The translations under genes were made by a program, and so were the position numbers. DNA of 64,000 bases. It comes from Zonotrichia leucophrys gambelii (Eukaryota; Chordata; Aves; Passeriformes; Passerellidae). The DNA is taken from assembly GCF_028769735.1 (NCBI RefSeq), contig NC_088171.1, positions 129,287,533-129,351,532 on the forward strand, given 5' to 3'. Below are positions 1 to 60,600 of the stretch, in pieces (positions within the stretch are counted from its first letter, which is position 1; each line of letters starts with the position of its first letter). The notes under the pieces were generated by a model. It saw nothing but the letters and a program-made list of their open reading frames with translations. It had not been told where the DNA came from and made no database searches.

Positions 1-287
1 GGCACATGGTGCCTGGTAAAAATGAAGAGCTTAATTACCTTAGGGATTTTATTTGTGTGCACACTTGCTTCAAGGAGACAAATTGAGCTGCATTGCAATA
101 TGTTTATCTCTTCCACTTGCTCACTTCAATTCCAAGCAGTCTTGTAGTTAATAATTGTATATTCAGCATTATTTTGCTCTTGAACCTGAAGTGACCAATA
201 TTGTCTTCCTCTGACAGGATACTTAATACCTTCTGATTTTAAATATTGCTGAGTGATGTGATGGATGCAAAAGTAGTTACACATTTG
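1..287. other. Intergenic sequence left of the LTR
   Basis: AT-rich sequence with no exon, RNA gene or repeat that I recognise. Its last five bases (283-287, ATTTG) are the left copy of the target-site duplication of the LTR that follows. It could belong to the 3' untranslated part of a plus-strand gene entering from the left, but no coding sequence shows this. Confidence 0.5.
283..287. repeat. Left target-site duplication of the solo LTR
   Basis: ATTTG directly before the LTR's TGT. It is identical to the five bases after the LTR (873-877), which fixes both ends of the insertion. Confidence 0.8.
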
Positions 288-872
288 TGTGCTGGCTTTG
301 GCTGTGATATAGTTAATTTTCCTCACAGTAGCTAGAATGAGGGTCAGTTTTGGATCTGTGCTGGAAACGGTGTTGATAACAGGGATGTTATCATTATTGC
401 TGAGCAGGGCTCACATGGTGTCAAGGACTTTCCTGCTTCCCACCCCATCAGCGAGGGAGCTCAGGGGGCACAAGGGAGATGGGATGGGACACAGCCAGGA
501 CAGCTGACCCCAACTGACCCCAGGGATACCCCAGACCATGGTGTCATGCTCAGCATGTAAAGAGGTAGGGGAAAGAAGGAGGAAGAGGGTGACAAGTTCA
601 GAGTGATGTCATTTGTCTTCCCAAGTCACACTCCCTGTGATGGAGCCCTGTTTTTCTGGGGATGGCTGAACACCCGGCTGCCCCAGAGAATTGGTGAATG
701 AATGCCTTGCTTTGCTTGTGCATGGGGCTTTTGTGTTCCCTATTAAACTGTCTTTATCTCAACCCATGGGTTTCTCACTTTTGCCCTTCCAATTCTCTTT
801 CACATCCCACTAGAAGGGAGTGAATGAGTGGCTTTGTGGGACTTAGTTGCTGGTTGGGATTAAATCACAACA
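288..872 (+). mobile_element. Solo LTR of an endogenous retrovirus (ERVL-like)
   Basis: A 585-bp element that begins TGT and ends ACA and is flanked on both sides by the same 5-bp direct repeat, ATTTG (283-287 and 873-877). The body matches, from memory, an LTR common in bird genomes: a TATA-like GCATGTAAAG near 553-562, an ATTAAA poly(A) hexamer at 742-747, and a terminal block ending in a degenerate form of the usual CCACGACA. The order of TATA-like box and poly(A) hexamer puts the LTR on the plus strand. No gag, pol or env sequence is adjacent, so this is a solo LTR left by recombination between two LTRs. A 5-bp duplication fits class III (ERVL) best, but class I is possible. Many differences from the remembered consensus suggest an old insertion. 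Confidence 0.85.
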
Positions 873-877
873 ATTTG
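873..877. repeat. Right target-site duplication of the solo LTR
   Basis: ATTTG directly after the terminal ACA of the LTR, matching 283-287 exactly. Confidence 0.8.
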
Positions 878-1671
878 TTTAAATTTGGGCAGGTATTTTT
901 GATGCTGCAGAAACTAATAAATTGAGATAAAACATGACCAAGAGCTGAATGGATCAAAGTGCCCAGTTCCTATTTAGGTCCATGACCATTCCACAGGGAG
1001 AGCTTTCCCTGTTCCCTCAGGCTGTTGCCTCATTGCAGCACAGAACAGACACAACAAATCGAACTTGTAATGATCTACTACGAGCAGACTCACTGCAGCA
1101 GCATGGAGTTCAGTATATCCTGTGTCTTGGCAAAATTAGATACCTCTCTAGATCTAGATGAATGCTTTGTAAGCAAACCTACATATCCTAAGGAAGACTT
1201 TTACTATTCAGAAAGGAGAGAGACAACTATGAATTAAATTAATTTGGTCCACATATTTTTCTTACAGCTGTCTAGAATTGCAAGTGTCCTGTGTGTTGTT
1301 GCCTCTAGCTGTTGTGATGTGTTAATTCCCCCCCCTGGTTCTGTTGTAAGCTCATCTGGTGGTATCCTGGGTCTCCAGCTGGTTCTCTGCCAGGCAAAGC
1401 CCATGGGAAGGACATGTGGAGGCGAGTGGCTTCCAGGCACACCAGGGGCAGCTTTTGGGGACGTGGCCCTGTGCTGCTCCATGCTTTGGGAGTCTGTACC
1501 TACAGAGCAACGTGTCAAACCTGCCTGATAAAAGGAAAGTAGATGATCAGGCCACCAAAGGAGACGGAGAATTTGGCGGAGGGTTGTGTATGTTTTGTGC
1601 CCCCCAGCACGTGCACGGTTCCCCCTGCTATTAACTTCCAGTTAGGACCTTTCCTGAGCTCTTAGTGTTAG

Positions 1672-1677
1672 AATAAA
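1672..1677 (+). promoter_or_regulatory. Possible plus-strand poly(A) signal AATAAA
   Basis: AATAAA on the plus strand, followed by TTTTCTTCTGCTG and TG-rich sequence. It could be a proximal cleavage signal of a convergent neighbour of GRHL2. The hexamer is common by chance in AT-rich DNA. Confidence 0.3.
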
Positions 1678-2838
1678 GTTTTCTTCTGCTGATAATGTAT
1701 TTGTATTATGCAACGTACTCAGAAAACAGAAAATTATCTCTCTATGACTGTCCTCTCCTCTCGAGAAGCTCTTCTCCTCTGTACATATGATATGCAGAAT
1801 GTATGGGAGTCTTACCAGCGTTGGTTTGCATTTTTAAGACTGTACTAATTAATGTGTGATACTATTGTGTTTTTGTAGTGGCATCTTTGATGTAAGATGT
1901 AAAAACTATTTAAATTTTTTTTTGTTATTGTTCAGCTTTTAGAGATAGCACCAAGGACTGCATGTTCACTAGAATCAGCCCTTTCCAGGGGCTGCCATAG
2001 CTGCACGCAGGCACCGGTGTTTCACCCGGCATGTAGCACCTGCGTTCCTCTCTTAATAGGGGTCAGTTTGGAGTGGAGATGAATTCTTCCTGAAAAGTCT
2101 AGTTTTGTCTTTCCCTCTCTCAATTCAAGCTGTGTGATTCCCTCCCACGCTGTGTGCCAGCCCTGGCCCCAGAGGAGACCTGGGAGGAATGTCCCCTGTC
2201 CCGGGCACCCCGCTGGCATCGGGCCCCCTCACCCCGTGGCTCACCCAATGCATTCTCCTAGGAACGTGGTTTTCCTTGGAACTGCTGGCTGTGCCAGCAC
2301 AACAACAGTGGGCTCACATTGCAAGACAATTTGTGCAAGTGACTTTAAAATGAATTAACTAAAATTGAGGGGAATGAAGGAAAAGAAGAGCCTGAGCAGC
2401 AATTTTAGGATCAGAATCTTATTGGGGTGCTTAATATAAGAAGAACTTGGGGCCAGTCCCTAAAAGGTAGGACCATTTGAATGGCTTAGGTCTACATTTC
2501 TTGTCAGCTTTGGAGAATGAAGTGGGGCTCAGATCCAGTCTTTCAGGCAGGGTTGACATACTGGATAGACTGAGTCTGAGATGCTTCTCCAGATTGTGTC
2601 GTGGGCCAAAAGACAAGACATGCTGCAGCTTAGGAGTTATTTTTCTTTCAGGTTATTTTTTTTTCCTTTTTAATGGAGAAAGCAGTTCAAACTGCACCTG
2701 GCAAAATGACTGACTTCAAAAGCATGTTTTTCCTTGTTATATAGACACTCACAAAACAGCATTGTGTGGCTAAAAAGGCACATTTGTGACAGTTTCTTTC
2801 TGAGTGCCAAAATATATAAGCAGTATTGTTTGAAGGGA

Positions 2839-2844
2839 AATAAA
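2839..2844 (+). promoter_or_regulatory. Possible plus-strand poly(A) signal AATAAA
   Basis: AATAAA on the plus strand with a T-rich stretch directly after it and ATTGTTATTACTGTTG further on, a reasonable cleavage context. If the sequence to its left is the 3' UTR of NCALD or another convergent gene, this could be the distal site. Confidence 0.3.
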
Positions 2845-4037
2845 AATTTTTTTACTGTATTGTTATTACTGTTGAACAAATATATTGTTTTTAAATGTTA
2901 GATTTTGAAGACTTTTGTATTGTAAATTGTTTTGTGACACGGTGCTTTTTCATACTGGAATTACTGATTGCACCTAAATATTAATTATTGCTTTCTTATA
3001 TAAATATGTGACCTTGAACAATCTTGATGAAAACCAATGTGTGGTGGATACCAACAGTTCAAAAAAATTCACCTACTGAAATCCCCTAAATGTTCTTTCC
3101 TACTAATAAACATTCTGCTGCAGCTAGTGATGATGTGCCGTGTGCTTTACTCCCTTCATGGTGGAGCCCTAAAGCGTCACGTAGCTCCTTGGTCTGGGGA
3201 AAAAACCCCAGAGAAGCCTTTGCCTGCTGCCTTCAGTGCCGTCCTGTCCTGCTCACTGCTGTGGGCACAGAGTCAGAGCTGTGCAAGCCGATCTGGAGGG
3301 CTCAGCCAGGGCTGGAGCTGGGCACGGACACTGGGCTGGCACACTGCAGCCGGCTGGGTGCTCCACTGCTAACACGGATTTTGTTCCAGCAGCTAAAGCC
3401 AGCAGCTGGGCAAGGAGTAGGACATCATGGAGTGGGTTATAAAAGCAAAGGAAGGACAGCACAATGTTGAGAGCTGTGGTACTCTGAAGCTGGAAAGAGC
3501 AGCTTAGCTGACTGACAGCAACTTTCCCTGCAATAGATAAATCTCTCTCCAGGTTTAGAGGAGTTTTTTATCCCCTAATGATAAGGGGATAAAATGATAA
3601 GCATCAAGGGAGCAGGATGTGCCAAGGGAGCATGGGCATGTAGCTGTGGTTAGTTGCTCTGAGATGTGGCTGGTGAGGCAGCAGCAGAGCTTGTCACAGC
3701 AGGGACTCCTGCCAGCCTCAGACAGGCTCTGGAGGGGGCTGATGCTTCTGTGCATGCTCCTTAAGCTCCCCAAATTTTCACCTTAGTTAAATTTGGAGCT
3801 GGGATTAGCTGAGTGCAAAAAGTAGTTTAAAGCCTACTGGAAAGTAACAGAAACCAGTGCCTACTTCCTTTTCAGCTTAAACAAAAATGCCTATTTGTGG
3901 AACTGCACATTAATCTGAGCTTGAGACAGGCTGGAGCCTGAATGAAGCATCAGTTGCAGTATTCAGGTATCTCCTGTGCTCAGTGCAAACTTTATTACAC
4001 AAGTTTCCAGTGTGCCAGACTCCCTGTGATGCACATT

Positions 4038-4056
4038 CCCCCCCCCCTCCCCCCCC
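4038..4056. repeat. C-rich homopolymer tract
   Basis: Ten C, one T and eight C. Simple low-complexity DNA and a likely spot for length errors in the assembly. Confidence 0.8.
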
Positions 4057-5099
4057 TTTAGGGCCATGATACGATTTAGCATAAAAAGACTGGGTATAAG
4101 GAGTTGTTTATTTGTACAGGGGGGCTAAAATCCTCCACTTACCACCCTTGCTGTCCCTCCTCTCGCTGTGCAAAGCCATCTGCCCCAGGCACTGGAGCAG
4201 TTGCACTCCCACAATCCCGGAATGGAGCTCCCACCTCAGGGAGGAGGGAACTGTGATCCTGCAGCTCATGGCTCCATCTGGGAAGTGGCATGCTCCAGAA
4301 TCCATCAGTGTTTTCTGCAGCACAAATTGAGCCACGAGACTGAGAAGGTGCTGAAAGGGACAGCTTTGCTGCTCCAGTGAGTCCCCAGAAGTTTCAGTCA
4401 GGAGCTAGAGGTGGAGAGTTTTGCTTCCTGCTCCTAAAGAGGGGTCAGTCCTTCTCAATGACCTTTAATCAAGGTGACCTGAGTCACCTTGCTGGAGCCT
4501 GGCTCAGCCATGCCAGACACAGCCCAAGCCCTGAGCACACAGTGGGTGCAGGGGCTCCCATCAGCCCACACACTTCTCCTCACCCCTCCATGGCCCTGCA
4601 GATGGAGCACTGCCAACCACACAGCTTTAAAGCATTTGCATCCCAAGAGCCACTCAGTAAAACCACTTCCTATAAAACATAATTGAACATCTATTGCAGG
4701 CAGTGCCCAGGAAATGTGATTACCTTAAAGGGCTCCATGGGAGCTGATCCTGGCTCACCCTGCACTGCTCATCCAGAGCACTGAACTCCTGCACCCCACT
4801 GTAAGACAGGGCTGTCCTGCTACTGCCTGGGGAATCAACCTTTGCTGAGGAAAATGCTTTCCCAAGCAATTTCTCACCTACTAAGATGTTCTCACCTCCT
4901 GAATCTTGTTTGAAAAGCCAAACTGAACTGGTAGAGAATAAAATGTTTGATGAAAATGTCTTACTGCAAGATATGTGGCCAGGTATGCTTCAGTGCTTTT
5001 GGAGTAGGTGTGGGTAAGGATCTCAACTCAGGTGCCCAGGAGTCACAAAGAAGTTACTGTCAGTGCTTCCAGCCAGGTTCCCAGGACACTCCAACATGT

Positions 5100-5440
5100 C
5101 ACAGAATCACACAGTAGCTGGGGTTGAAAGGAATTTCTGTAGTTCATCTGGTCCAATCCCCCTGCTCAAGTAGGGCAAACAAGAATTGGTTGTCCAGGAC
5201 CACGTCAAGGCAGCTTTTAAATATCTGCAGGGATAGAGACTCCACAACCTCTCCGGGCACCCTACTCCAGTGCTTAGTCACACAGTAAAAAGCATTTCCT
5301 GATTTCAGAGGGAACCTCCTGTGTTTTAATGTGTGTCCCCTTGCCTCTGGTCCTGTCACTGGGCACCATTTACAAGAGCTTGTGACTCCATCCTCTCTGC
5401 ACCCCTTCAGGCACTGGTACATATTAATACCTCCTGGAGA
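5100..5440 (-). mobile_element. CR1 LINE fragment, 5'-truncated
   Basis: Reading the plus strand, the block starts with ACAGAATCACACAG, continues with a GGTTGAAAGG core and CATCTGGTCCAATCCCCCTGC, and later has CCTGTCACTGGGCACC and CACCCCTTCAGGCA. These are the reverse complement of the conserved 3' region of avian CR1 retrotransposons, so the element lies on the minus strand with its 3' end at 5100. It is truncated at its 5' end near 5440, as is usual for CR1. It starts just past the GRHL2 poly(A) site, in the same orientation as the gene. No reverse transcriptase frame remains. CR1 is the dominant bird LINE. Confidence 0.9.
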
Positions 5441-5447
5441 CATGCAG

Positions 5448-5470
5448 TAATACACACCACAGCAACAGAA
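5448..5470 (-). promoter_or_regulatory. GU-rich downstream element of the GRHL2 poly(A) site
   Basis: On the minus strand this reads GTTGCTGTGGTGTGTATTA, about 25-45 bases past the AATAAA. It is a textbook binding element for the cleavage stimulation factor and places cleavage at roughly 5475-5485. Confidence 0.65.
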
Positions 5471-5493
5471 ATATTGTCTCATACATAGGAATA

Positions 5494-5499
5494 TTTATT
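5494..5499 (-). terminator. GRHL2: Main GRHL2 poly(A) signal AATAAA
   Basis: Canonical AATAAA on the minus strand. A TGTA, the cleavage factor Im motif, lies shortly upstream near 5516-5519, and a GU-rich element lies downstream. The three together make this the most credible end of the GRHL2 transcript. Confidence 0.7.
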
Positions 5500-6061
5500 T
5501 TTTTCCTTCTTAAAAATGTACAAAAAATAAAATAACTGTATTTACAGCTTATCAAACCCCTCTCCCAGTTGCAACACTATTAAGTTACATGAGCTAATTC
5601 TTAATATAAAAGCACACTATTTATACATTAAGTTTCCTTGTTTGCCAGAAAGACGGCTTGTCACAACCTTTGGCACAAACATTTTTGTTTGTATCTTGTC
5701 TCAATTAATAGGAAATGGAAGAGCATATAAACATTTAATAAGCTTTACATTTTATAAGTCATAAGATACTCCTTTCCAGTTCCAGTTCCATCAATATACA
5801 GCATCTCTGACAGCTAGAGAGTTTAGATTTTACTAATTGTTTGAATTAATTTACATTTAAACAATTCATAGAATGAAAAAAAAATATATAAGAAAGACAT
5901 TTGATCTCTGAATTCCATTGACCAAAAACTTTGTGAGAGAGGACACACATGAAAAAAACCCATTCTTTTCTTTGTAGTTTACACTCAGTGTTAGAAATCC
6001 TCCAAAATGTCTTGATAGGGTGATCATAGTACATCCACAAAACTTCACTCAAGGGATGCAC

Positions 6062-6067
6062 TTTATT
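6062..6067 (-). promoter_or_regulatory. GRHL2: Possible proximal GRHL2 poly(A) signal AATAAA
   Basis: A second canonical AATAAA on the minus strand, about 570 bases before the distal one. Use of this site would shorten the 3' UTR to about 3.5 kb. The downstream context is less clearly GU-rich. Confidence 0.4.
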
Positions 6068-9000
6068 TTGGGAATATCAGCACCTGACTGTGAGAAAGAA
6101 CTAGAATTTGAGAATTTGAATGGGATTTCATAATAAAACATCAAATGGACGGACAAAGTGCCAAATCTGCAGCAGGAACCAAAATTAGAAGTTCTCCTTT
6201 TGTACATCTTTAGAGTTTTTCAAAACATAACATCTACAGACACTGCATTTTCTTCATAGGGAAAATGCACTGAGCAGCAAGCCACTCTTCAGGCTGTACT
6301 AATTAAGATTCAAGATTGCTGTCTTGAAGAAGAGAAGGAAATGAGAATTTTGTTCCTTTAAATAAACAACCACAGCAGTTCCACAAAGAGACAAAGGAGG
6401 CAAGATAGATATTCCTGTCCCCTGCTGAACAGTAGACAAATCCTACTTCCATTTAACTCATAATATTTGGAAGACCCAGCATTAATCAATATTTTTTTAT
6501 AAAACAAAAGCAACATGCATATTTTAAACAATATACATGTAAGCACTGTGTACTCCTCAGGATATCTGAGTCGAGCAGGGCACGAGGCAGCCACTGCTTC
6601 AGAAGTTTGCATTACTCATACCACTACTCCCACTTTCCCACCACTGTGATGGGCTGATTTGGACCAAAAAGGTGAAGCCTGAGATCTTGGAGCTTGCCAC
6701 AAGCAGCATCCAAGGTTCAGTGCTCCTCCAGCAGCTGATGCTACAACTACAACTGAAGGGGGGGCAGCACGGATACTCAGTGCTTGTGAGGCACCTGCAT
6801 CTGGAGCAGAGAAACAAAGGCCTCAGAGCCTGGCAGATAAAATAAAGGCTGATCATCCTTACCTAGCTCTAGTTGTGGTTTTAAAATGATCTTGCCACCA
6901 ATCTAGGCACCTTCCTGATAACTTCACTGAGACTGTAAGAGGAACTAAAGGCAGGAGTATTAGCTTTCTACTATCAGGAATTTGCACACTTCAAGATGTA
7001 TTTAGAATAGCTTTCAGTTAATCTTGGAAGCAACTTTCCTTTTCTGGACAGTGGCTGACTGAAAGCTCCTAAAATGACAATGGAAAACTCCTTAACTCCC
7101 AGTATTCCTGAAGCACTGCACTTCTCACTGATCCTACACTGCTCCTCATCACAGGATGCTGCAGCACCCAAGAGAGCTGTCCAGGCATCTTGACCAGCTG
7201 AGAGATCCCAGATGATATTCTGAGGATTCCAAACACCAACAGAGAAATACAAGAACTGACAGTATTGCTTACCAGTCCTGTGTGCTGGTCCCTAATGCTT
7301 CCTGTATCAACTGTCCTATTTTTTTCTTTAAGAAAAAATTATCTGGGATAAGTCAGCATAGACTTTTTATCTCAGTCTGAGCCAAGTAGAAACAAACAGA
7401 ACCATCATAAATCTCTTGTATTCCCAGACTGTTTACTCTTGCACAGCATAGCAAGAGCATCTTTGCTGGAGTGCATTTTTATATAAAGTTAAGCAAATTA
7501 CAACAAAACTCTGCATCAGAAGGGGAAAGAGTGCATGACAAAAGAAAAGGGCGGGAGAAAGACAGAATACACACTTTGCTTTACAGGCATATGTGAATTC
7601 TGGGTATGTTAGTGCTGATGCTACCAGCCTGAACCCTTTATAGTTTCTGCTCCCACAGAAACCTTGACATGTACTTAACATTTCTATTAAAGGAAGAGAT
7701 TTTAATGGGATGCTACTGCTAATGATGTTAAGAAAGTGTTCATGAACTTACAGGACAATTCATGCAGATATGGCCAAATTAGACTGGTCACTTATCCCAG
7801 CTACTTTGCTTGAATGTAAATAGGTCCACACATGAGCCCTGTAAAACATGGCAGTGTTTCTTTCTGCCATTAACCACCAAATAATAAAGGTTGTGTAACA
7901 AAACGAGAAAAGGTTTTAGAAAGAAAAGAATAAACTCTAAAGGCTGCATGTAGGAAAGGACCCCACTTCTGTCTGTCACACAGGATCCATGCACAGTGGT
8001 AGAGAATAAAATGCAACTGAAACTCATGGAATTATATGCTAAGTGAGGAGCTCTCCACAACAGCCAGAGGAGATGGAATGGAGAGAGGGAGATGCTGGGT
8101 TTGGATGTCATAGGGACATTCAGGCCTTGAACCCCTTTCCTGGTATGAGTTTAGCCTGCACAACTTTATCTCTTCACAGAATTCATAAGGCAGGTGTGGA
8201 ATTTGATGGAATAACCATGTAGTTCAACTTGGGTTCAGATGCAGCCCTTGAGAGAGAGACCAATCTCCACTCCTCAGTTGTGGGATACTCAGTCTCCAGT
8301 GGAAAAATTGTTCCTGTTTGATAAAATATTTACATCAAGCCCAGGCTTATACATCACCCAAGTGTCCTAGGAATCACAGCTGAATCATTCAGTGGAGATA
8401 CAAGAGCAAATACACTTAAAAGGAAGAGTCTGAAATCCTGTTTCTTACAGTCTAGAGGAATGCTTTGATGCACAGGCTGCTGCAGAAAGAACATTCCCAC
8501 CACAGGTTTGAGAAAATACCACTTTAGGAGCCTCTGCTTCATCAAAGGAAGACGACCAGGAAGGAGTCCCTTCTGTACCTCTTGGCAAAGCAGGCAGCAG
8601 ACACACGGTGTCTCTTGGATTTTGTTCCAGCTGGATGGGAGACTCAGGTTCTACAGCTGGGACTTGGGCACCTACAGTGGGCCCCATTATGCCAGAGCAT
8701 CCAAGACCCAGTAGCAGAGTCTGCTCTAATATTTCAATATACAATTGTGTGAGCAAGGATGGAGCATATGAGTACAGATTCAGTTATCAGCTTCTCAGTA
8801 CACACTCTTTAACAGATTGCAGCAATTTAATCCTCTAGGAAAGATTCTATGAAACCCTAAACCAAATACATACAAAAACATAGTGGCAGTAAACATGCCC
8901 ACATACAGTAGTTAAAATATATTATTGCATATTATAAACATTATATACAAGGTTAAAATGGTTTCTTTACCATTTACTTACAAGTTACATTTGTAGCTGA

Positions 9001-9556
9001 ATGCCTTACTTACAAGTCCTCATTGCTACATGCTGAGAACTACCAGAGGTATTTGGCAAGACTATACAGTAGAGAGAGATAAGGATCAGTCTGAGCAAGT
9101 GAACTGTCAGCCACTTTGCCCATCTTTAGCACTGCAACAGATTTTTAGCGATGACAGAGACAACTACTGGTAAAGTGATTTATACCAGATTTCTGAAATT
9201 AGACCAGCATAGTTACTGAATGTGTTTTAGAATGAGCTTATCCACACTGAAGTATGGATTAAAATGCTGCATTTCACATTTGCAGTGGATCATCTGGTTA
9301 CAAATCTGGGGGCTGGTAACTGCTTGTCCACTAGAGAGTGAGGAACAATAAATAGGGGACCAGGTTACTGTGAATGGCCTTGTCCTTGACAAACCCAAGG
9401 CTATATCTGCAGGGGCTGCAGATGTGCAGAATGGACAGTATTTTCAATGCAGTCTTGTAACAGTTTCTCTGATCAATGTCTGTCAAGTTTATGGGGAATC
9501 TGCTTTCCAAGAAGGATGAAATGCTGTGGTTCCTTACAAAATGGCTCTGCCTGAGG

Positions 9557-57636
<48,080 letters not shown>

Positions 57637-60600
57637 CTGCATAGACAGGAAGAATAAAATTGTGATCCAGAAGGGATTACTTTATTCACAAGGCATGGTA
57701 AAGAACATCAAATAGCTCATTTAAAGTTATATGATTACATCAAGCAAGCATCTCTGTATTACACTTGGTGACATAAATATTTATCAGTATTAGCTATCTT
57801 CAGTACTTAAAAAAAAACATTCAATTGTGTGCAGATCTTGTGATAATAATTCAAATTTATTTTTGCTAATATACAAATAGAGTTACAAAAATATTTTAAA
57901 ACTATTTGGAAAAAAATGAAGCAACAATATAAGAGCATTCAGCCCCAGTATTCTTGTTATGCATACACTTGATTAGGGGAAAAAACGTGACATTTAACTG
58001 ACATAAGACATGAATGAAAAACAAGAAAAAGCATCTAATACTAATCTAGGGTTCACCTAAACAGAGTATAGTTCAGGATTTATTAAGTGGGTACACCTTA
58101 AAATTAAGCTATTCTCTGCTTTTAGAATGCAACTTGTCAGTAATTTCAGAGAAGTTTTTTGTACCAGAACATGAGCAATAGGTCCAGTGGATGGAACAGA
58201 AGTAAACATATTTGGTCTCGATTCACACTTTATCACTCACCACATCTAATTACAAACCCATGGTAACCAGACCATTAGTGAGTGGCATTTGCAGCCAAAG
58301 CAGTTTCCTCCAGCCTGAAAGTGGTACAAACTGACCAGTGCCCGCGTATACTGCATGAGAAGCTACTGCGCCACAGCTATGGCTGAAATTTCCAGTATCA
58401 TGGAAATACAAACGAAGATAATAGCACCTCCCTTTGCAAACTGTTCAATAAACTTATTGATAAAATAACCGCATTAAAAAAAAAGTTGCATAAGATAGTA
58501 GGCAAATAGATTAGGCATTGAAATAGTGGAGTGAGGAGTGTGCTGCTCTATGGGTGTTACAAGAGCACTGTCAAGGATTGTGGCTCAACTTAGAATTATG
58601 ACAACAAAACTTTTAACACATTACACCTTACAAATGCAAAAGTTGCAGAGATGGTATTGTAACTAAATATACCAACTGGTAAAACTAGTAGTTATCCTGG
58701 TGACCTTCATAAAACACTTTTTGCCATCTTCCACATAAAAGCCAGTTTAGTAGTCAGCCTCGTCTTTCTGTTCTGCCTTACCTGCACCAGTGCCAGCTTC
58801 ACAGATCTAACCCAACCAACTGCTGCTGTTGCACAGAGAGCGGCATTTAAACTGCGCAAACAAGACTTCTATTTGTTTTCCGAAATAGGATTTGATAAAA
58901 GCACAACTGAACCCACACAGTAAATGCTCTCAGATGCTGGGAGCATGCTTTGCCTGGCCCCAAGCTGCAGTGACCGGCACCTTGGGGTAGTACCGCAAGC
59001 GGTAGAACTCCGCAGCGGTGCAAATCCAACCTGCAAAGTGCATGCTCCAGTGCTTGAGGAAGAAGAGGGGGATGGTGGAGATTATAATCTCTATGGTACA
59101 GAGCACTGTTTACAAGTTTCTTTATTTAATGAAAAACAAAATAATCCATCTGGTACACAGAGCACAATTTTATGAGCTCTGGGGGGGAAGAGAGCATTTC
59201 ATACCTTCATATCAGAAAATACAGCCAATTACAGTACTGGTTTTATTTTCCTTTCATATAAAGTAACTGGATTTTTGAAAACTACCTTTTTGTTTGGTTG
59301 GTTTTTTGTTATTGACAACACTTCTTCCTGGCCTTTTCCTGAAGATTTTTGTCTTGTTTTCACATATACATTTGTGTTGTTACAGGTTTGCTTCAGCAAG
59401 TGTAGCTGAGCATAAACTAGGAGTCTAAGGAAATACACAGGCAACTGCTAGGTCTGCCTGTCTTTTCAATACCTTATTGTTAGCAACTCAAATCAGATTT
59501 GCAACAGCCCTGCTGTTTGTGCCAAAGGTAGCTGAGGGCCTGTTTCCACTCTGGAGTAGTCAATTCTCCCTGGCTCAGATGCAATTATTCCAAGCAAGGA
59601 TTCTCCTTTCCTCAACAAAGCTCCCCTTCAGCTAAATCTGGGCTGCTTCACCGCATAGGCAGCTGCCCATTGCAACGCACAAAATCCCGCTCACCCTTCC
59701 TCCTGTAGCAGTCTTCCCTTAAAATCAATAACTGCCTTTTGTTCTGAGCACTCACAGTGTGCAACAGTCATAACTGATTTATGAGCACCACAGTCAGACA
59801 GCACGATCCCTTTAAAAACACCTTTTATGACCTGGGCTGTGCTTGTCTGTAAAAATGCTGGAGGGGAGGAGTCAATCTCTGTTGCTCTAACTTAGCCAAG
59901 ATGATCTTAAAGCAAGGATCAGAGTGCAGTCTCTCAGAGGTGCGCATCTGACTGTCTTCGGGAGAAGCCAAAGCAAAGGGGATAAATGCTCTAGAAACAG
60001 CAACTCAGTAAGTAAGCAGTTGGGATGGTTGGAAAGGCACAAGTGCACAGACCTAGAGCCTTCCCAACATCTCTTCAGAGCGTGTTTTTTTTCTAAAACT
60101 CAGGTTTTCACGTTTGAAAATGAAGTATCTGTCTCCTTTGCTTTGAGAGATGGTCTGCAGCATAATCAACTGCCACACTCATTGTGTTTACTCTGCAAAC
60201 AGACTGAAACAATAGCACTAAGAAAAATAAAAAACTTCCTCATCACCCCTATCCCTGTAATCAGCTCTGCAGGAGGTTAATGGTCAGAGCTAATTATCAT
60301 GACTTAACATAGTCAATCATTTCAAAGATTATAGCCAAAGTAGTCAGCCAAAACAATTGGGCCCACTTAAAGAAAACTTCTCTATTAAATAAGGCCGTTT
60401 GGATGAGAGGGAGAGTTTCTCTGAAGAAATGAGACTAGTGCATGCACACACATTCCTTTTTGCACAACTGCTGAACCTCCTTGGACGATTTCAGCTAAAT
60501 GTGACAGAGCAAAATCCTCCATAACCAGAGGAGATAAATACACTGTATTTTAATATACACCAAGAAAACCCAGCATCCTAAGTGAGGCTCCACACAGATA

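Larger units (their letters stand above)
878..5099. other. Intergenic sequence; may include the 3' UTR of a convergent gene
   Basis: No open frame here looks like a real protein, and no splice-site-bounded exon was recognised. The stretch 1630-2960 is AT-rich with long T runs and two plus-strand AATAAA hexamers (1672-1677 and 2839-2844), the second followed by T- and GT-rich sequence. That texture would suit the end of a long plus-strand 3' UTR. In other vertebrates NCALD lies tail-to-tail with GRHL2, so NCALD is the obvious candidate, but its coding end is not in the window and I cannot confirm it. About 3030-4900 is more GC-rich, with no repeat I can name apart from a C-rich tract at 4038-4056. 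Confidence 0.35.
5475..9556 (-). other. GRHL2: GRHL2 3' untranslated region
   Basis: Sequence between the GRHL2 stop codon (9557-9559) and the best poly(A) site, about 4.1 kb. It is AT-rich in the distal half, contains no convincing open frame and no recognised transposon, and ends with AATAAA (minus strand, 5494-5499) followed by a GU-rich element. A long 3' UTR is also typical of mammalian GRHL2. I assume no intron in the UTR; this rests on sequence alone. A second AATAAA at 6062-6067 could give a shorter form. Confidence 0.75.

Noticed and set aside
8171..8300. Old CR1 fragment in the 3' UTR
   Set aside because: It starts like CR1 (TTCACAGAATTCATAAGG) but the following blocks do not match in order.
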